Positions 16,940-25,917 of a DNA stretch of 64,000 nucleotides are shown here, one piece after another. The notes beneath the pieces are model-generated. The model did not search any database. It saw only the letters and a list, made by a program, of their open reading frames with translations, and was not told where the DNA came from. This stretch comes from OAS926 sp035503715. Lineage in GTDB: Bacteria > Pseudomonadota > Alphaproteobacteria > Rhizobiales > Rhizobiaceae. The stretch lies in assembly GCA_035503715.1 (NCBI GenBank), contig DATJTE010000137.1, positions 1-64,000 of the forward strand, written 5' to 3'. The translations under genes were made by a program, and so were the position numbers. Each line of letters begins with the position of its first letter. Positions within the stretch are counted from its first letter, which is position 1.

Positions 16940-18901
16940 ATGCCGATCCAGCATCAGGCAATCGTCCTTGCTGCAAGCAAGAAGAGCGATCTTCTGCGCA
17001 CATCGCTTGCCGCCTCGAGCGGCGCGCTGGCGCTGGCCGCGAGCCTCTGGTTCGCCCATCCCGTCCACGCGCAGGACACACAGATCATCTATCCGGGGTC
17101 GATGGCCGTCTCAGGCTTTTCCGGCACCTGGATTCCCGGCATCGAGGAGGGCCTGCCACCCGGCGTCGATGCCGTCGACGAAACCTTCATCGATCCCGAA
17201 CGCGCCTCGTTGCGCGTTTTCGACGTTTCAAATCTCGGCGCGCCGCCGTCCGGCCAGCTCGTCAACACGCCGTTGCCGTTCGAGGTGCTGGCGAAGCAGA
17301 TCGGCCAGGTCTTCGGCCTGACCTATGACGACGGCGAGACCGACGCGGAAGAGACGAACGTCCCGAACCTCTACGCGGCTTCGTCGTCGCTGCACGGTAT
17401 CCGCATCGTCACGCCCGACGAAGACGCGGACGGCCGGCCCGAGCGGCAACGCCGCGGCACGCCAGGCGCAACCTTCATGGAAGGGCAGTTCGCCGAAGAG
17501 AATGGCGGCAACCCCGGTGCGATCTGGAAGATCGACGGCCGGACCGGCGCGGTGTCGTTGTTCACGAAGATCGAAACCAACAGCGGCCCGGGCCTCGGCG
17601 ACGTCGCCTTCGACACGTCGAACCGGCAGTTCTTCGCGACCGACCTCGACACCGGTCTAATCCATCGCATCGCGATGGACGGCACGCTGATCGACAATTT
17701 CGATCACGGCGTTGCCGGACGGCCAGCGCGCGGGCTGGCAGCCGTCGCCGATGATGGCGCGGTCATGGACATCCAAGGCGCGGCCTTCGACACGGAAGAT
17801 TTCGGCACCTGGGGTCTCACCCAGGATGAGCGCCGCGTGTGGGCCGTGCAGGTGCATGGCGGCCGCGCCTATTATTCGGTCGGCGACAAGGCGGAGATCT
17901 GGTCCGTCGGCATCAACCGCGACGGCACATTCGCCAACGATGCACGCTGGGAACTCACCGTCACGGCCGAGCAGGATTTCCCGGTCACCGACATCGCGTT
18001 CGACGGCCGCGGCTTCATGTACCTCGCCCAGCGCGGCGAGATCGAGAACCGCTATGACTATTCGCAGATCGCCGATTCGGGCGAAGGCGTGGTGCTGCGC
18101 TACTGGCGCGAGAGCCCGGACAATCCGGCGACGGAATCGATCTGGGTGGAAGCGCCGCAGGAATATGCCGTCGGCTTCCCGGCAGGTTATCGCCAGACCG
18201 CCGGCGGTCTCGACCTGCAGTACGGCTATTACAACGACGGCACGTTCAACCGGAATGCCTGTAGCGACACGCTGGTGAAGACCGGCGACAAGCTCCGCGA
18301 CAATCCGGAATACGCAGAACAGCTCGCCGCCGGCGGGCCTTTGGCCGTTCATGGCGTGCAGATCACCGACAGCGCGCTCGTGCGTCCGAAGAACGAACCG
18401 CCATTCGGTTCGTGGTTCGTCGACTACGATTCCTTCTACGAGGATCCGGAAGTCGAAGGGCATGTCGGCGACGTGGAAGTCTGGCGGCCGTGCGACACGG
18501 CTGGCTTCTACGAAGAAGTGCCGGGCGGCGTGCTGCCGCCATTCTATCCGCCGGAATTTCCGCCGGACGGCGACATTCCGCCCTGCATCGACGTGGAGGT
18601 CGAATTCTGGTGTACCCCCGCCGGCCTCGAGGCCGACCTCTATCTCCAGGACGTAGCCGGCATCGGCGGCGATTCGCTCAAGTCTGAATCGCGGACGCCC
18701 GGCGTGCTCGTTTCACCTTTCCAGCAAACCCAGCCTCTCGGGACCCCCTACACGATCGGCATCACCGGGCACCTGCCCGGCGAAGACGTGACGGTGGGCC
18801 TCTGCTTCTACAAGCAGTCGGACGCCGACAAGGGCGGGTACTACCCCTGCTGCAAGATGAACGTCACGCTCGATACGCCCGGCGTGGCGTGTGCACCGTG
18901 A
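16940..18901 (+). CDS. Exported protein of unknown function with propeller-like body and Cys module
   Basis: A 653-residue exported protein. The signal peptide ends near residue 44 (SLWFAHPVHAQD). The body, about 60-530, alternates strands and acidic loops (GLGDVAFDTSNRQFFATDLD, TDIAFDGRGFMYLAQRGE) that resemble NHL/SMP-30-type propeller repeats. A C-terminal module, about 547-653, carries C..V....CxP.G and then GLCFYK...CC....C. The same module recurs in the next protein (residues about 262-380). GGGAG upstream of ATG 16940 fixes the start. The next gene follows by 11 bases, so the two are co-expressed. I do not recognise a specific family; catalytic residues are not evident, so a binding or structural surface role is more likely than an enzyme. 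Confidence 0.75.
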   Translation: MPIQHQAIVLAASKKSDLLRTSLAASSGALALAASLWFAHPVHAQDTQIIYPGSMAVSGFSGTWIPGIEEGLPPGVDAVDETFIDPERASLRVFDVSNLGAPPSGQLVNTPLPFEVLAKQIGQVFGLTYDDGETDAEETNVPNLYAASSSLHGIRIVTPDEDADGRPERQRRGTPGATFMEGQFAEENGGNPGAIWKIDGRTGAVSLFTKIETNSGPGLGDVAFDTSNRQFFATDLDTGLIHRIAMDGTLIDNFDHGVAGRPARGLAAVADDGAVMDIQGAAFDTEDFGTWGLTQDERRVWAVQVHGGRAYYSVGDKAEIWSVGINRDGTFANDARWELTVTAEQDFPVTDIAFDGRGFMYLAQRGEIENRYDYSQIADSGEGVVLRYWRESPDNPATESIWVEAPQEYAVGFPAGYRQTAGGLDLQYGYYNDGTFNRNACSDTLVKTGDKLRDNPEYAEQLAAGGPLAVHGVQITDSALVRPKNEPPFGSWFVDYDSFYEDPEVEGHVGDVEVWRPCDTAGFYEEVPGGVLPPFYPPEFPPDGDIPPCIDVEVEFWCTPAGLEADLYLQDVAGIGGDSLKSESRTPGVLVSPFQQTQPLGTPYTIGITGHLPGEDVTVGLCFYKQSDADKGGYYPCCKMNVTLDTPGVACAP

Positions 18902-18912
18902 GGGAGGGAGAG

Positions 18913-21900
18913 ATGACACACATCCTTTTCCGCCCCGCGGACCGCTTCACCACCACAACCGTCATGGAGACGATCATGAAACCCCTTAGCTTGGCTAAGC
19001 GCTCGGCGCGCTGGCTGGCGACGGCGGGGATCGCGCTCGCGCTCCTTGCCCCTGCCGGCAGCGCCAAGGCGCTGGAAATCACCGACCTCACCGTGATCCC
19101 CGATGGCGTGCTCGACACGCTCGTCGAGGGAATAGAGCCAATCGAACCGGTCGACCCGCTCGTCGAATTCTTCTTCGAGAAGACCGGCGGACAGGTGAGC
19201 TGCGACTATGTCAACTACACCTTGCGCTACGGCTTGCGCGGCAAGCCGGCATTCCTCGCTCTGCCGGCGTTCGAAGCCGTGCTGGCAGGCTATTCGATGG
19301 ACTTCTCGGATCAGTTCCCGGCGGGCCTGAGCATCGTCGATGTGCAGGTCGAGGGTGACGCCACCGGCGCGGGCGGCGGAGCCATTCCGGCCTCCGTCAT
19401 CAGCACGATGGCAACGCCGAACGATACGGTCACCATCACAGACTTCCGTCTGACCACGGCCGATATCGATGCGTCCGGCGAGCTCGGCGAGCGCTACATG
19501 ACCGTGCGCATCACCGCCGAGATCGATGACGCGGCGTTTCCCGCGCCGGTGCTTGTCGACAACCAAGGCCGCGTGAAGATCAATGTCGGTCCCGGCGCCG
19601 AGGCGTTCAGCCACGATCCCGCTCTGCCGGACGATGGCGACTTTCTCACCGGCGAGAAGACCGCGATCATGATCGACGTGACCGATTGCGATCCACCGCC
19701 CCCGCCGCCTCCGGGCGACGAGGAGCCGTGCTTCGAGGTCGTCACCGGCGAGGTCGACTGCGTGCCCGGCGGTGGAGCGTTCATCTACTCCATGCCGTTC
19801 GGCGCCGACATGGGCGGCAAGGTCATCCAGTTGAAGACGACCACGCCTGGCATCACCATCGCTCCTCCGTCACAGTTCGTGCCGGCCGGCGGCGGTGTGC
19901 TGAACTGGACGATCACGGGCGCCCTGCCCGGCGATGTGATCCATCTGATCGTCGTGGGCGTCGAGACCTATGCAGGTCCGGCGGAAGGCGTCGGGCTGTG
20001 CTGCACGCAGACGATCGATCTGGTCATCCCGGCCGATCTAGATTGCTCGGATGAGGAGAAGGAGCCCGATCTCGAAGTGCTGAAGAAGGCCGACGTGGCG
20101 TTCTGCACGAAGGAAGGCGGCTGCGACTTCACCATCACGGTCACCAATGTCGGCGACGCGCCGTACAATGGTCCGATCGTGCTGGAGGAAGTCACGGCTC
20201 CCGGCAACGGCACCGTGACATCAGGCCCGAACGTGCCATGGGGATGCTTGCCGATGGTAAGCCCGATGCTCTGCACGCATCCAGCAACCACGCTGAACCC
20301 CGGCGAGTCCGTCGAGCTGAAGCTCGGCTTCACGCCCGGGCCGGCATGGGACTGGCCGGTAATCCGCAACTGCGCCGAGTATGACTACACGGCGAGCGGA
20401 TTTGCAGAGCCGTTCGGCGACACGACTAACGACAAATCTTGCGCGTCGATCCCGATCTGCATTCCGGGCGTGCATGCCGAATGCACGCCGCCGGAAGAGG
20501 AGCCGAAGGTCGATCTGACGATCCGCAAGATCGCCACGCCGGTCATGTGCACCGAGGACCGCGTCTGCCACTGGCAGATCATGATCATGAACCCGACGAC
20601 CGAGACCTTCAACGGACCGTTGACGCTCATCGACGAGTTCCCGATCCATGCGCCGGCATCGGTCAACATCGAGCCCACCGGTCCCTGGGCGTGCGCACCG
20701 GAAAGCGCTAGCCGCTTCCGCTGCGACCATCCCGGTTTGATGCTCGTCGGCGGGGCGTTCACGCTGCTGACCGTCGAGGCTGTGATCGGCGACGATCACC
20801 CCGGCAATGAGGTGGAGAACTGCGGCGAGATCGTTCCGTTCCCGGACGAACTCGACACGACGAATAACACGTCGTGCGCGACCGCGATGCTTCCGGAACC
20901 GGAAGACGACGGCGAGCCGCAGATGCGCATCACCAAGACCTGCGACGCGGCCGTCGCCGGTGGCGCCGTCTCCTGCCGCATCACGGTGATCAGCGTCGGT
21001 ACGGCAGCACCGTCCGGTCCGGTCCGCGTCAACGACGCCGCCGAACTGGTGGGCGCCGGCGCCCCGGTCGCCATCCAGACCGTCTCCCCGGACGGGCCTG
21101 AATGGAGCTGCGGTCCGGTTCCGGCCGACACGCTCGCCTGCGAAATCCCCGGCGCCGTCATGACGCCCGGAACCGCCAGGCACTTCGACGTGACGCTCAG
21201 CGTCTCGCCGAATGAAACCTTCGAGAACTGCGCACGCGGTTCGTACGGTCCCGCTCCCGGAGACGACGTCGTCCGTCCGATCGGCGAGGCCTGCGATCAG
21301 GGCGGCGCGACGCTCTCGATCAAGAAGACCGGCGATGCACAGTGCGAGCCGGGCCAGGAATGCTCGTTCGCGATCACCGTCACGAATGAGAGCGACTCCG
21401 ACTTCTCGGGTCAGGTCCGCTTCGGCGACGCGATGAGCGTCGAAGGGCTTGGCAGGCTGGAAGGCGTGCCGATCATCTCGATCGAACCGCCGTTCGGCTG
21501 CGCCGAGGAGCCGGCGACTCTGCCGCTGTCCTGCCTCGCCGACCTAACGCTTGGCGCCGGCGAAAGCCGGACCCACACCGTCACGGTGATGATCCCCGAC
21601 GACGGCCGGTTCGACGCACTCGACGGTCCGGCAGGCGGCCAGAACTGCGTGGCGGTGCTCAGCCCCGACACGCCGGTGCTGGGCGGTGGTGGCGGTGGCG
21701 TCTCGCGCCGCGAGATCACCATCGACCCGAGCGGACTTGGCGATGCGTACTCCTGCCACAGCTTCGCACTGAGCAAGCAGGAGCAGCAGAGCCAAGAATG
21801 CTCGGCCGGCTTCGTGCTCAATGCCGACGGCCGTTGCGTCTGCCCTGAAGGCACGACCTTCAGGAACAGGACGTGCGCTGGCGAGCCGACGCCGCAACCG

Positions 21901-22524
21901 GAACCGGACCCGACGCCGGAAACGCAGTCATGCACCTTGCTGCCCGGGCAGATCCGGACCAAGGCCGGCGAATGCATCTGCCCGCGCGGCACAGAGCTTC
22001 GCCGTGGCGCGTGCCGCAAGATCGTCGTCGAAGAGCCGCCGGTTCGCCAGTGCAAGCTCTTGCCCGGCCAGATCCGTACGGCCGACGGGCGCTGCATCTG
22101 CCCACGTGGGACGGAACTGCGGCGCAACGCCTGCAGAAAGGTGGACGATACACCACCGGTCCGTCAGTGCACGCTGCTGCCTGGCCAGATCCGAACCAAG
22201 GCCGGTGAGTGCGTCTGCCCTCGCGGGACGAAGCTGGAACGCGGTGCGTGCCGCAAGATCGAGCAGCCGCCGGTTCGCGAGTGCAAGCTGCTGCCGGGCC
22301 AAGTCCGCACCAAAGACGGCAAGTGCGTCTGCCCGCGCGGTACGGAGCTCAAGAACCGCCGCTGCGTGAAGGTCGACCAGCCGGGCATCCGGATCCCTGG
22401 GATCAAGATCGTTCCGGAGATCCAGCTGCCGCGGCGCGATCCGAACCAGGGCAGGACTTCGCCCAATTCGACCGCGCCGAGGACCAACACACTGAAGGTC
22501 CGCCCTGGCACGACGAGCCAGTAA
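18913..22524 (+). CDS. Large exported protein: shared Cys module, DUF11-like repeats, Cys-rich C-terminal repeats
   Basis: A 1203-residue exported protein. A signal segment (ARWLATAGIALALLAPAGSAKA) precedes an N-terminal domain to about 255. A proline run is followed by a ~115-residue Cys module (about 262-380) like the C-terminus of the preceding protein. Four DUF11/CARDB-like Ig-fold repeats start near 388, 532, 668 and 798 (patterns VLKKADVAFC, LTIRKIATPVMC, MRITKTCDA, LSIKKTGDAQC, each with ITVTNxG...PxNxxxC). From about 961 come five Cys repeats of the type LLPGQIRTKAGECICPRGT, then a Pro/Arg-rich tail. AGGGAGGGAGAG supports ATG 18913; ATG 18976, with GGAG upstream, is a possible later start (1182 aa). 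Extended shape and Cys content suggest a disulphide-rich surface or matrix protein. No known function. Confidence 0.78.
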   Translation: MTHILFRPADRFTTTTVMETIMKPLSLAKRSARWLATAGIALALLAPAGSAKALEITDLTVIPDGVLDTLVEGIEPIEPVDPLVEFFFEKTGGQVSCDYVNYTLRYGLRGKPAFLALPAFEAVLAGYSMDFSDQFPAGLSIVDVQVEGDATGAGGGAIPASVISTMATPNDTVTITDFRLTTADIDASGELGERYMTVRITAEIDDAAFPAPVLVDNQGRVKINVGPGAEAFSHDPALPDDGDFLTGEKTAIMIDVTDCDPPPPPPPGDEEPCFEVVTGEVDCVPGGGAFIYSMPFGADMGGKVIQLKTTTPGITIAPPSQFVPAGGGVLNWTITGALPGDVIHLIVVGVETYAGPAEGVGLCCTQTIDLVIPADLDCSDEEKEPDLEVLKKADVAFCTKEGGCDFTITVTNVGDAPYNGPIVLEEVTAPGNGTVTSGPNVPWGCLPMVSPMLCTHPATTLNPGESVELKLGFTPGPAWDWPVIRNCAEYDYTASGFAEPFGDTTNDKSCASIPICIPGVHAECTPPEEEPKVDLTIRKIATPVMCTEDRVCHWQIMIMNPTTETFNGPLTLIDEFPIHAPASVNIEPTGPWACAPESASRFRCDHPGLMLVGGAFTLLTVEAVIGDDHPGNEVENCGEIVPFPDELDTTNNTSCATAMLPEPEDDGEPQMRITKTCDAAVAGGAVSCRITVISVGTAAPSGPVRVNDAAELVGAGAPVAIQTVSPDGPEWSCGPVPADTLACEIPGAVMTPGTARHFDVTLSVSPNETFENCARGSYGPAPGDDVVRPIGEACDQGGATLSIKKTGDAQCEPGQECSFAITVTNESDSDFSGQVRFGDAMSVEGLGRLEGVPIISIEPPFGCAEEPATLPLSCLADLTLGAGESRTHTVTVMIPDDGRFDALDGPAGGQNCVAVLSPDTPVLGGGGGGVSRREITIDPSGLGDAYSCHSFALSKQEQQSQECSAGFVLNADGRCVCPEGTTFRNRTCAGEPTPQPEPDPTPETQSCTLLPGQIRTKAGECICPRGTELRRGACRKIVVEEPPVRQCKLLPGQIRTADGRCICPRGTELRRNACRKVDDTPPVRQCTLLPGQIRTKAGECVCPRGTKLERGACRKIEQPPVRECKLLPGQVRTKDGKCVCPRGTELKNRRCVKVDQPGIRIPGIKIVPEIQLPRRDPNQGRTSPNSTAPRTNTLKVRPGTTSQ
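21931..22377 (+). repeat. Tandem coding repeats: Cys-rich 38-40-residue units
   Basis: Four near-identical units begin at 21931, 22051, 22168 and 22282 (periods 120, 117 and 114 bases). Each encodes C-x-LLPGQxRTxxGxCxCPRGTxLxxxxCxK with a short Pro/Val linker. A more diverged fifth unit lies just upstream at about 21797-21890. Length changes are in whole codons, in the linkers. Confidence 0.85.
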
Positions 22525-22551
22525 CGCTCTGATTTGTCAGAGAAAAAATGA

Positions 22552-22580
22552 CCTCGCCGGCTTGCCGGCGGGGTTTTCCT
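22552..22580 (+). terminator. Rho-independent terminator
   Basis: CCTCGCCGGC (22552-22561) pairs with GCCGGCGGGG (22564-22573) with one T-G wobble; the innermost pair would open to leave a 4-base loop. TTTTCCTT follows. It lies 28 bases after the stop of the 1203-residue gene, so the third secreted-protein gene must have its own promoter or depend on read-through. Confidence 0.8.
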
Positions 22581-22660
22581 TGTGAGACCGCCATTTTCCC
22601 GTGAACCATTCCGGATCCCGGCGCGACCAACCTCCTGAAAGTAAAATCCAGGAGGAAAAC

Positions 22661-24673
22661 ATGACCCGCATAACCAGCATTCTGCGTAACTCGGCCGCCG
22701 CGCTTTCGCTCGCCGCCGCTGCTTTTTCCGCAACGCCCGCACTGGCCGAAAAGGCCAGCCTCAAGGAATTCTCATTCAGCGCCAGCAATTCCCAGGGCGT
22801 TATCCGCGTCATCTCAAGCGACAAGCAGAAGTGGGACACCCTCAAGTCGGGCACAACCCCATTCTCGGCCCATATGAACGTCCAGACCAGGCATCCCGGC
22901 GCGGTTGTCGGCGTTGCCGTGACGCTCGGCGAATGCGCCGGCGCCGGTTTCGGCTGCGGCGAAGTTCTGTGGAGCGATTCTTTCGCCAAGCGAGACTACG
23001 AAGATACAGAAATGGTCGTGCTGCCCGCGAACAAAATCGCGGTTTCGGGCACGGGCATAACGCTCGGCGACCAGATCATCGCCCGATGTAACGAGCAGTT
23101 GCAGGCAGACGGTCCGACGAAATCGTATTCCTTCACGCACGAGCTGCCGATCACGTTTGTCGCCGACACCGAAAAGGTGTGGGGGAACATCGACAACTAT
23201 CCGATCGAGGCCAGTGCATATTGGCCAATTCTCCCGAACCAGAAGGATCATCACAAGCTGGACATGCTCGAGGTGAACGTCATCTGCGAGCCGGTCGTGA
23301 AACCCGCGGCGGACGACCTCGCTTTCGATCACGGCGAATTCGACGTGGAGAGCGTTCGTCTCTTCACGACGACCTATCAGTCCGCCGTGCCTGGCTCGAA
23401 CGCCGGCACCGTCTGCCCCGCCCTCAAGGCGACCGCCCGCGCCGAGACCAACAAGGCCGGCGCAGTTCAGATGCGTCTGTGGCACCAGAAGGACGATGGC
23501 CCGATCACCTCGAAGCTGGTCGATGCCTGGTCGTCCTATGACGCGCAGGAGAACAAGTACTACGCCCGCTATCACGAGTTCGTCGATGTCGGCACCACCT
23601 CCACGCACCAGTTCCTGGTCGAGGTGACGAGTGAAGGCCCCTGGGGTCCGCAGGATGGCTGGAAGGACATTACCGTTCACTGCACGAGCCCGGGCGGCGG
23701 CGGTCTGACCACCGAACCCCAGGACAACGATGCGTTCCCGACGCCGCAGGCTTCATGGACCGGCGACCTGATCATCGCCGACAGCGCCAGCGCCGGCGGC
23801 GACAAATCCTGCCCGCGCTCCGGTCAGGTGTTCTTCGAGGTGACCCGCCCTGAGCCCGGCGATTTCAACTATCGCATCCAGTGCTCGAACGGCGCCTATT
23901 TCGAAGGCACCGCCACCGGCTACGACCAGGGCTCCGGCATCTTCGAGGCCTACGGCGCGCACGACATCTCGATCAGCCGCACCCGCGACATCCAGTGCAC
24001 GCTGCAGGAGATGACGCCGGCCCCGGTCACGGTCGCGAAGAAGAAGGAAGGCTTCACCTGCGCCAATCCGACTTTCCCGCCGGCAACCGACGACATCACC
24101 TCCGACACGCGCCCGACTGAACAGGAGCCCGTGAAGCCGGTCATCGTGATCGATCCGGTCAAGCCCGTGCCGCCCGTCTCGATCCTCTGCAAGAAGGGCT
24201 TCGAACTCAAGGGTACGACCTGTGTGAGGAAGCCGGTGATCGTCGAAGCCTGTGATGAAGACGAAGTGCGCGGCAAGAACGGCAAGTGCATCAAGAAGCC
24301 TGGCGTCAGCATTCACTGCCTTCCCGGCTTCGAACAGATCGGCAAGAAGTGCGTAAAGCGGCCGGTGATCGTTCAGGCTTGCGAAAAGGGTGAGCACCGC
24401 GTCAACGGCAAGTGCGTCGACAAGCCGACCGTGTCGATCTTCTGCAAGAAGGGCTTCAAGCTGATGGGCAAGACCTGCGTGAAGCAGACGGTCGTCTCGA
24501 CGATCTGCCCGATGGGCCAGAAGAACGTACGCGGCAATTGCGTGCCCAAGGAGCCGACCAAGAAGATCGGCTCGCTGACCACCAAGAAGAAGGTTGAGCA
24601 GAAGCTCATCCTGAACAAGAAGGTGATCAAGGGCCTGAAGCTGAAGCCGGCGAAGAAGCGCCGGGCGCAGTAA
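22661..24673 (+). CDS. Exported protein with C-terminal Cys-rich repeats and Lys-rich tail
   Basis: A 670-residue exported protein. The start at 22661 follows a perfect AGGAGG. The signal peptide ends at FSATPALA. The N-terminal half has two Ig-like or jelly-roll-like parts (about 31-225 and 228-370, with paired Cys), then a third Cys-containing domain (about 380-490). From about 510 come alternating Cys units of the kind CKKGFELKGTTCVRKPVIVEAC and CDEDEVRGKNGKCIKKP, about six half-units. The last ~40 residues are very basic (TKKKVEQKLILNKKVIKG). It has the same orientation as the two preceding exported proteins and similar Cys-repeat logic, so a shared surface structure is plausible. No known family recognised. 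Confidence 0.76.
   Translation: MTRITSILRNSAAALSLAAAAFSATPALAEKASLKEFSFSASNSQGVIRVISSDKQKWDTLKSGTTPFSAHMNVQTRHPGAVVGVAVTLGECAGAGFGCGEVLWSDSFAKRDYEDTEMVVLPANKIAVSGTGITLGDQIIARCNEQLQADGPTKSYSFTHELPITFVADTEKVWGNIDNYPIEASAYWPILPNQKDHHKLDMLEVNVICEPVVKPAADDLAFDHGEFDVESVRLFTTTYQSAVPGSNAGTVCPALKATARAETNKAGAVQMRLWHQKDDGPITSKLVDAWSSYDAQENKYYARYHEFVDVGTTSTHQFLVEVTSEGPWGPQDGWKDITVHCTSPGGGGLTTEPQDNDAFPTPQASWTGDLIIADSASAGGDKSCPRSGQVFFEVTRPEPGDFNYRIQCSNGAYFEGTATGYDQGSGIFEAYGAHDISISRTRDIQCTLQEMTPAPVTVAKKKEGFTCANPTFPPATDDITSDTRPTEQEPVKPVIVIDPVKPVPPVSILCKKGFELKGTTCVRKPVIVEACDEDEVRGKNGKCIKKPGVSIHCLPGFEQIGKKCVKRPVIVQACEKGEHRVNGKCVDKPTVSIFCKKGFKLMGKTCVKQTVVSTICPMGQKNVRGNCVPKEPTKKIGSLTTKKKVEQKLILNKKVIKGLKLKPAKKRRAQ
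24188..24541 (+). repeat. Tandem coding repeats: alternating CKKGF/NGKC units
   Basis: Within the C-terminal part of the third exported protein, units of the form C-x-x-GF-x-x-x-GK-x-CVK alternate with C-x-x-x-x-x-R-x-NGKC-x-x-KP. They are joined by PVIV or VSI linkers. The spacing of Cys resembles the repeats of the preceding gene, but the loop sequences differ and are richer in Lys. Confidence 0.7.
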
Positions 24674-24694
24674 GCCAGGACAAATCCGATGCAG

Positions 24695-24725
24695 AAAGGG
24701 CGGCCCCAAGCCGCCCTTTCCTTTT
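24695..24725 (+). terminator. Rho-independent terminator
   Basis: AAAGGGCGGC (24695-24704) and GCCGCCCTTT (24710-24719) form a perfect 10-bp stem with loop CCCAA, followed by CCTTTT. It lies 21 bases after the stop of the third exported-protein gene and ends at the stop of the opposing deacetylase gene. The opposite strand gives the same stem, so it may also end that transcript. Confidence 0.85.
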
Positions 24726-25756
24726 CAAGCGCCCTCGAAGCCGGTCAGCACGCCGACGGCGTTCACGCCTATCTCGTCGACGGCGTAACCGCCCTCCATG
24801 ACGAAGAGTGTCGGCAGGCCGAGTGCGGCGATACGCTTGCCGATCTTCGGGTAGTCGGCGCTGACCAGCTTGAATTTCGAGATCGGGTCTCTTTCGAAGG
24901 TGTCGACGCCGAGAGATACGATCACCACGTCCGGCCCATAGGCGGCGAGTTTCTTGCAGCCATCGTCGAGCGCGGCGTTCCACTCATCCCACGGCGTGCC
25001 GAACGGCATTGGGAAGTTATGATTGAAGCCGGCCCCAGCGCCGGCGCCCGTCTCGTCCGCGTGACCGAGGAAATAGGGATACTCGACCATCGGGTCGCCG
25101 TGCAGATTGATGACCTGCACGTCGGCGCGGGCGTAAAAGATCTGCTGCGTGCCGTTGCCATGATGGTAGTCGACGTCGAGGATCGACACCTTCTTCGCGC
25201 CGTTCTCGCGAAACCAGTGCGCGGCGACGGCGGCATTGTTGATGTAGCAATAGCCGCCCATGAAATGATCGCCGGCATGATGACCCGGCGGACGGCAGAG
25301 CGCGAAGGCGGCGCGCTCACCAGCTTTCACGAGCGCCGCGCCGGTGAGCGCCACGTCATAGGACGATTTGATTGCTTCCCAGGTGCCTTTGACGAAGGTT
25401 GCGCCTGAATCGAACGAATAAAAACCGAGCAGCGCTTCGATCGACCGCGGCGGCACATCCGCGCGCAGTCCGCGTGTGGGCCAGGTCATCGGCATGGCCG
25501 TGCCGGAGCGGCCTTCGGCCTCCCAGCGGTCGTAAATTGTCGGAAGAAAATCGATGTAGTCGGCGCGGTGGACTTTTTTTGCCCAGGAGAGATCGTGTTC
25601 TTCAGGACCGATGATATCGCCAAGCTTTTCCGACTCCACACGCGCCTTGATGATCTCGGCGCGCGACGGTTTTTCGAACGCCGGCAAAATCTGCGCGCCG
25701 ATCAACTCGACATTGCCGGCGTGGCTTTTGTGCTTCGGCGAATAGACCGTCTTCAT
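24725..25756 (-). CDS. Histone-deacetylase-family protein, acetylpolyamine amidohydrolase-like
   Basis: A 343-residue zinc hydrolase. Size and sequence pattern follow acetylpolyamine amidohydrolase: CRPPGHHAGDHFMGGYCYIN (charge-relay His pair), the Zn ligands Asp and His in LDVDYHHGNGT, the third ligand in LGVDTFERDPIS, and the catalytic Tyr in EGGYAVDEIG. The long N-terminal insertion around DRWEAEGRSG matches the dimeric APAH group. It would remove acetyl groups from acetylated putrescine, cadaverine or spermidine. The neighbouring polyamine importer on the other strand supports this. No signal peptide, so it is cytosolic. AAGGGG precedes the ATG at 25756. Confidence 0.9.
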   Translation of the reverse strand: MKTVYSPKHKSHAGNVELIGAQILPAFEKPSRAEIIKARVESEKLGDIIGPEEHDLSWAKKVHRADYIDFLPTIYDRWEAEGRSGTAMPMTWPTRGLRADVPPRSIEALLGFYSFDSGATFVKGTWEAIKSSYDVALTGAALVKAGERAAFALCRPPGHHAGDHFMGGYCYINNAAVAAHWFRENGAKKVSILDVDYHHGNGTQQIFYARADVQVINLHGDPMVEYPYFLGHADETGAGAGAGFNHNFPMPFGTPWDEWNAALDDGCKKLAAYGPDVVIVSLGVDTFERDPISKFKLVSADYPKIGKRIAALGLPTLFVMEGGYAVDEIGVNAVGVLTGFEGA

Positions 25757-25917
25757 GCAATCCCCTTCGATGGAAAGCGGCAGGCTAGCTGTCCCATCGC
25801 GGCTTCGACAAGAGGGAGACTGCGCCCCTCCACTGCTTCGCGGGGAGGATGAATGGCGCTGGCCCTTCCTTTGGCTTTCGCGACGGTGCTAGCCTGCCGG
25901 ACGAGACGGAGACATTC

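Noticed and set aside
21797..22377. Possible CRISPR-like or non-coding tandem repeat
   Set aside because: Periods vary by whole codons, the repeats are in frame, and there are no spacers; they are protein repeats.
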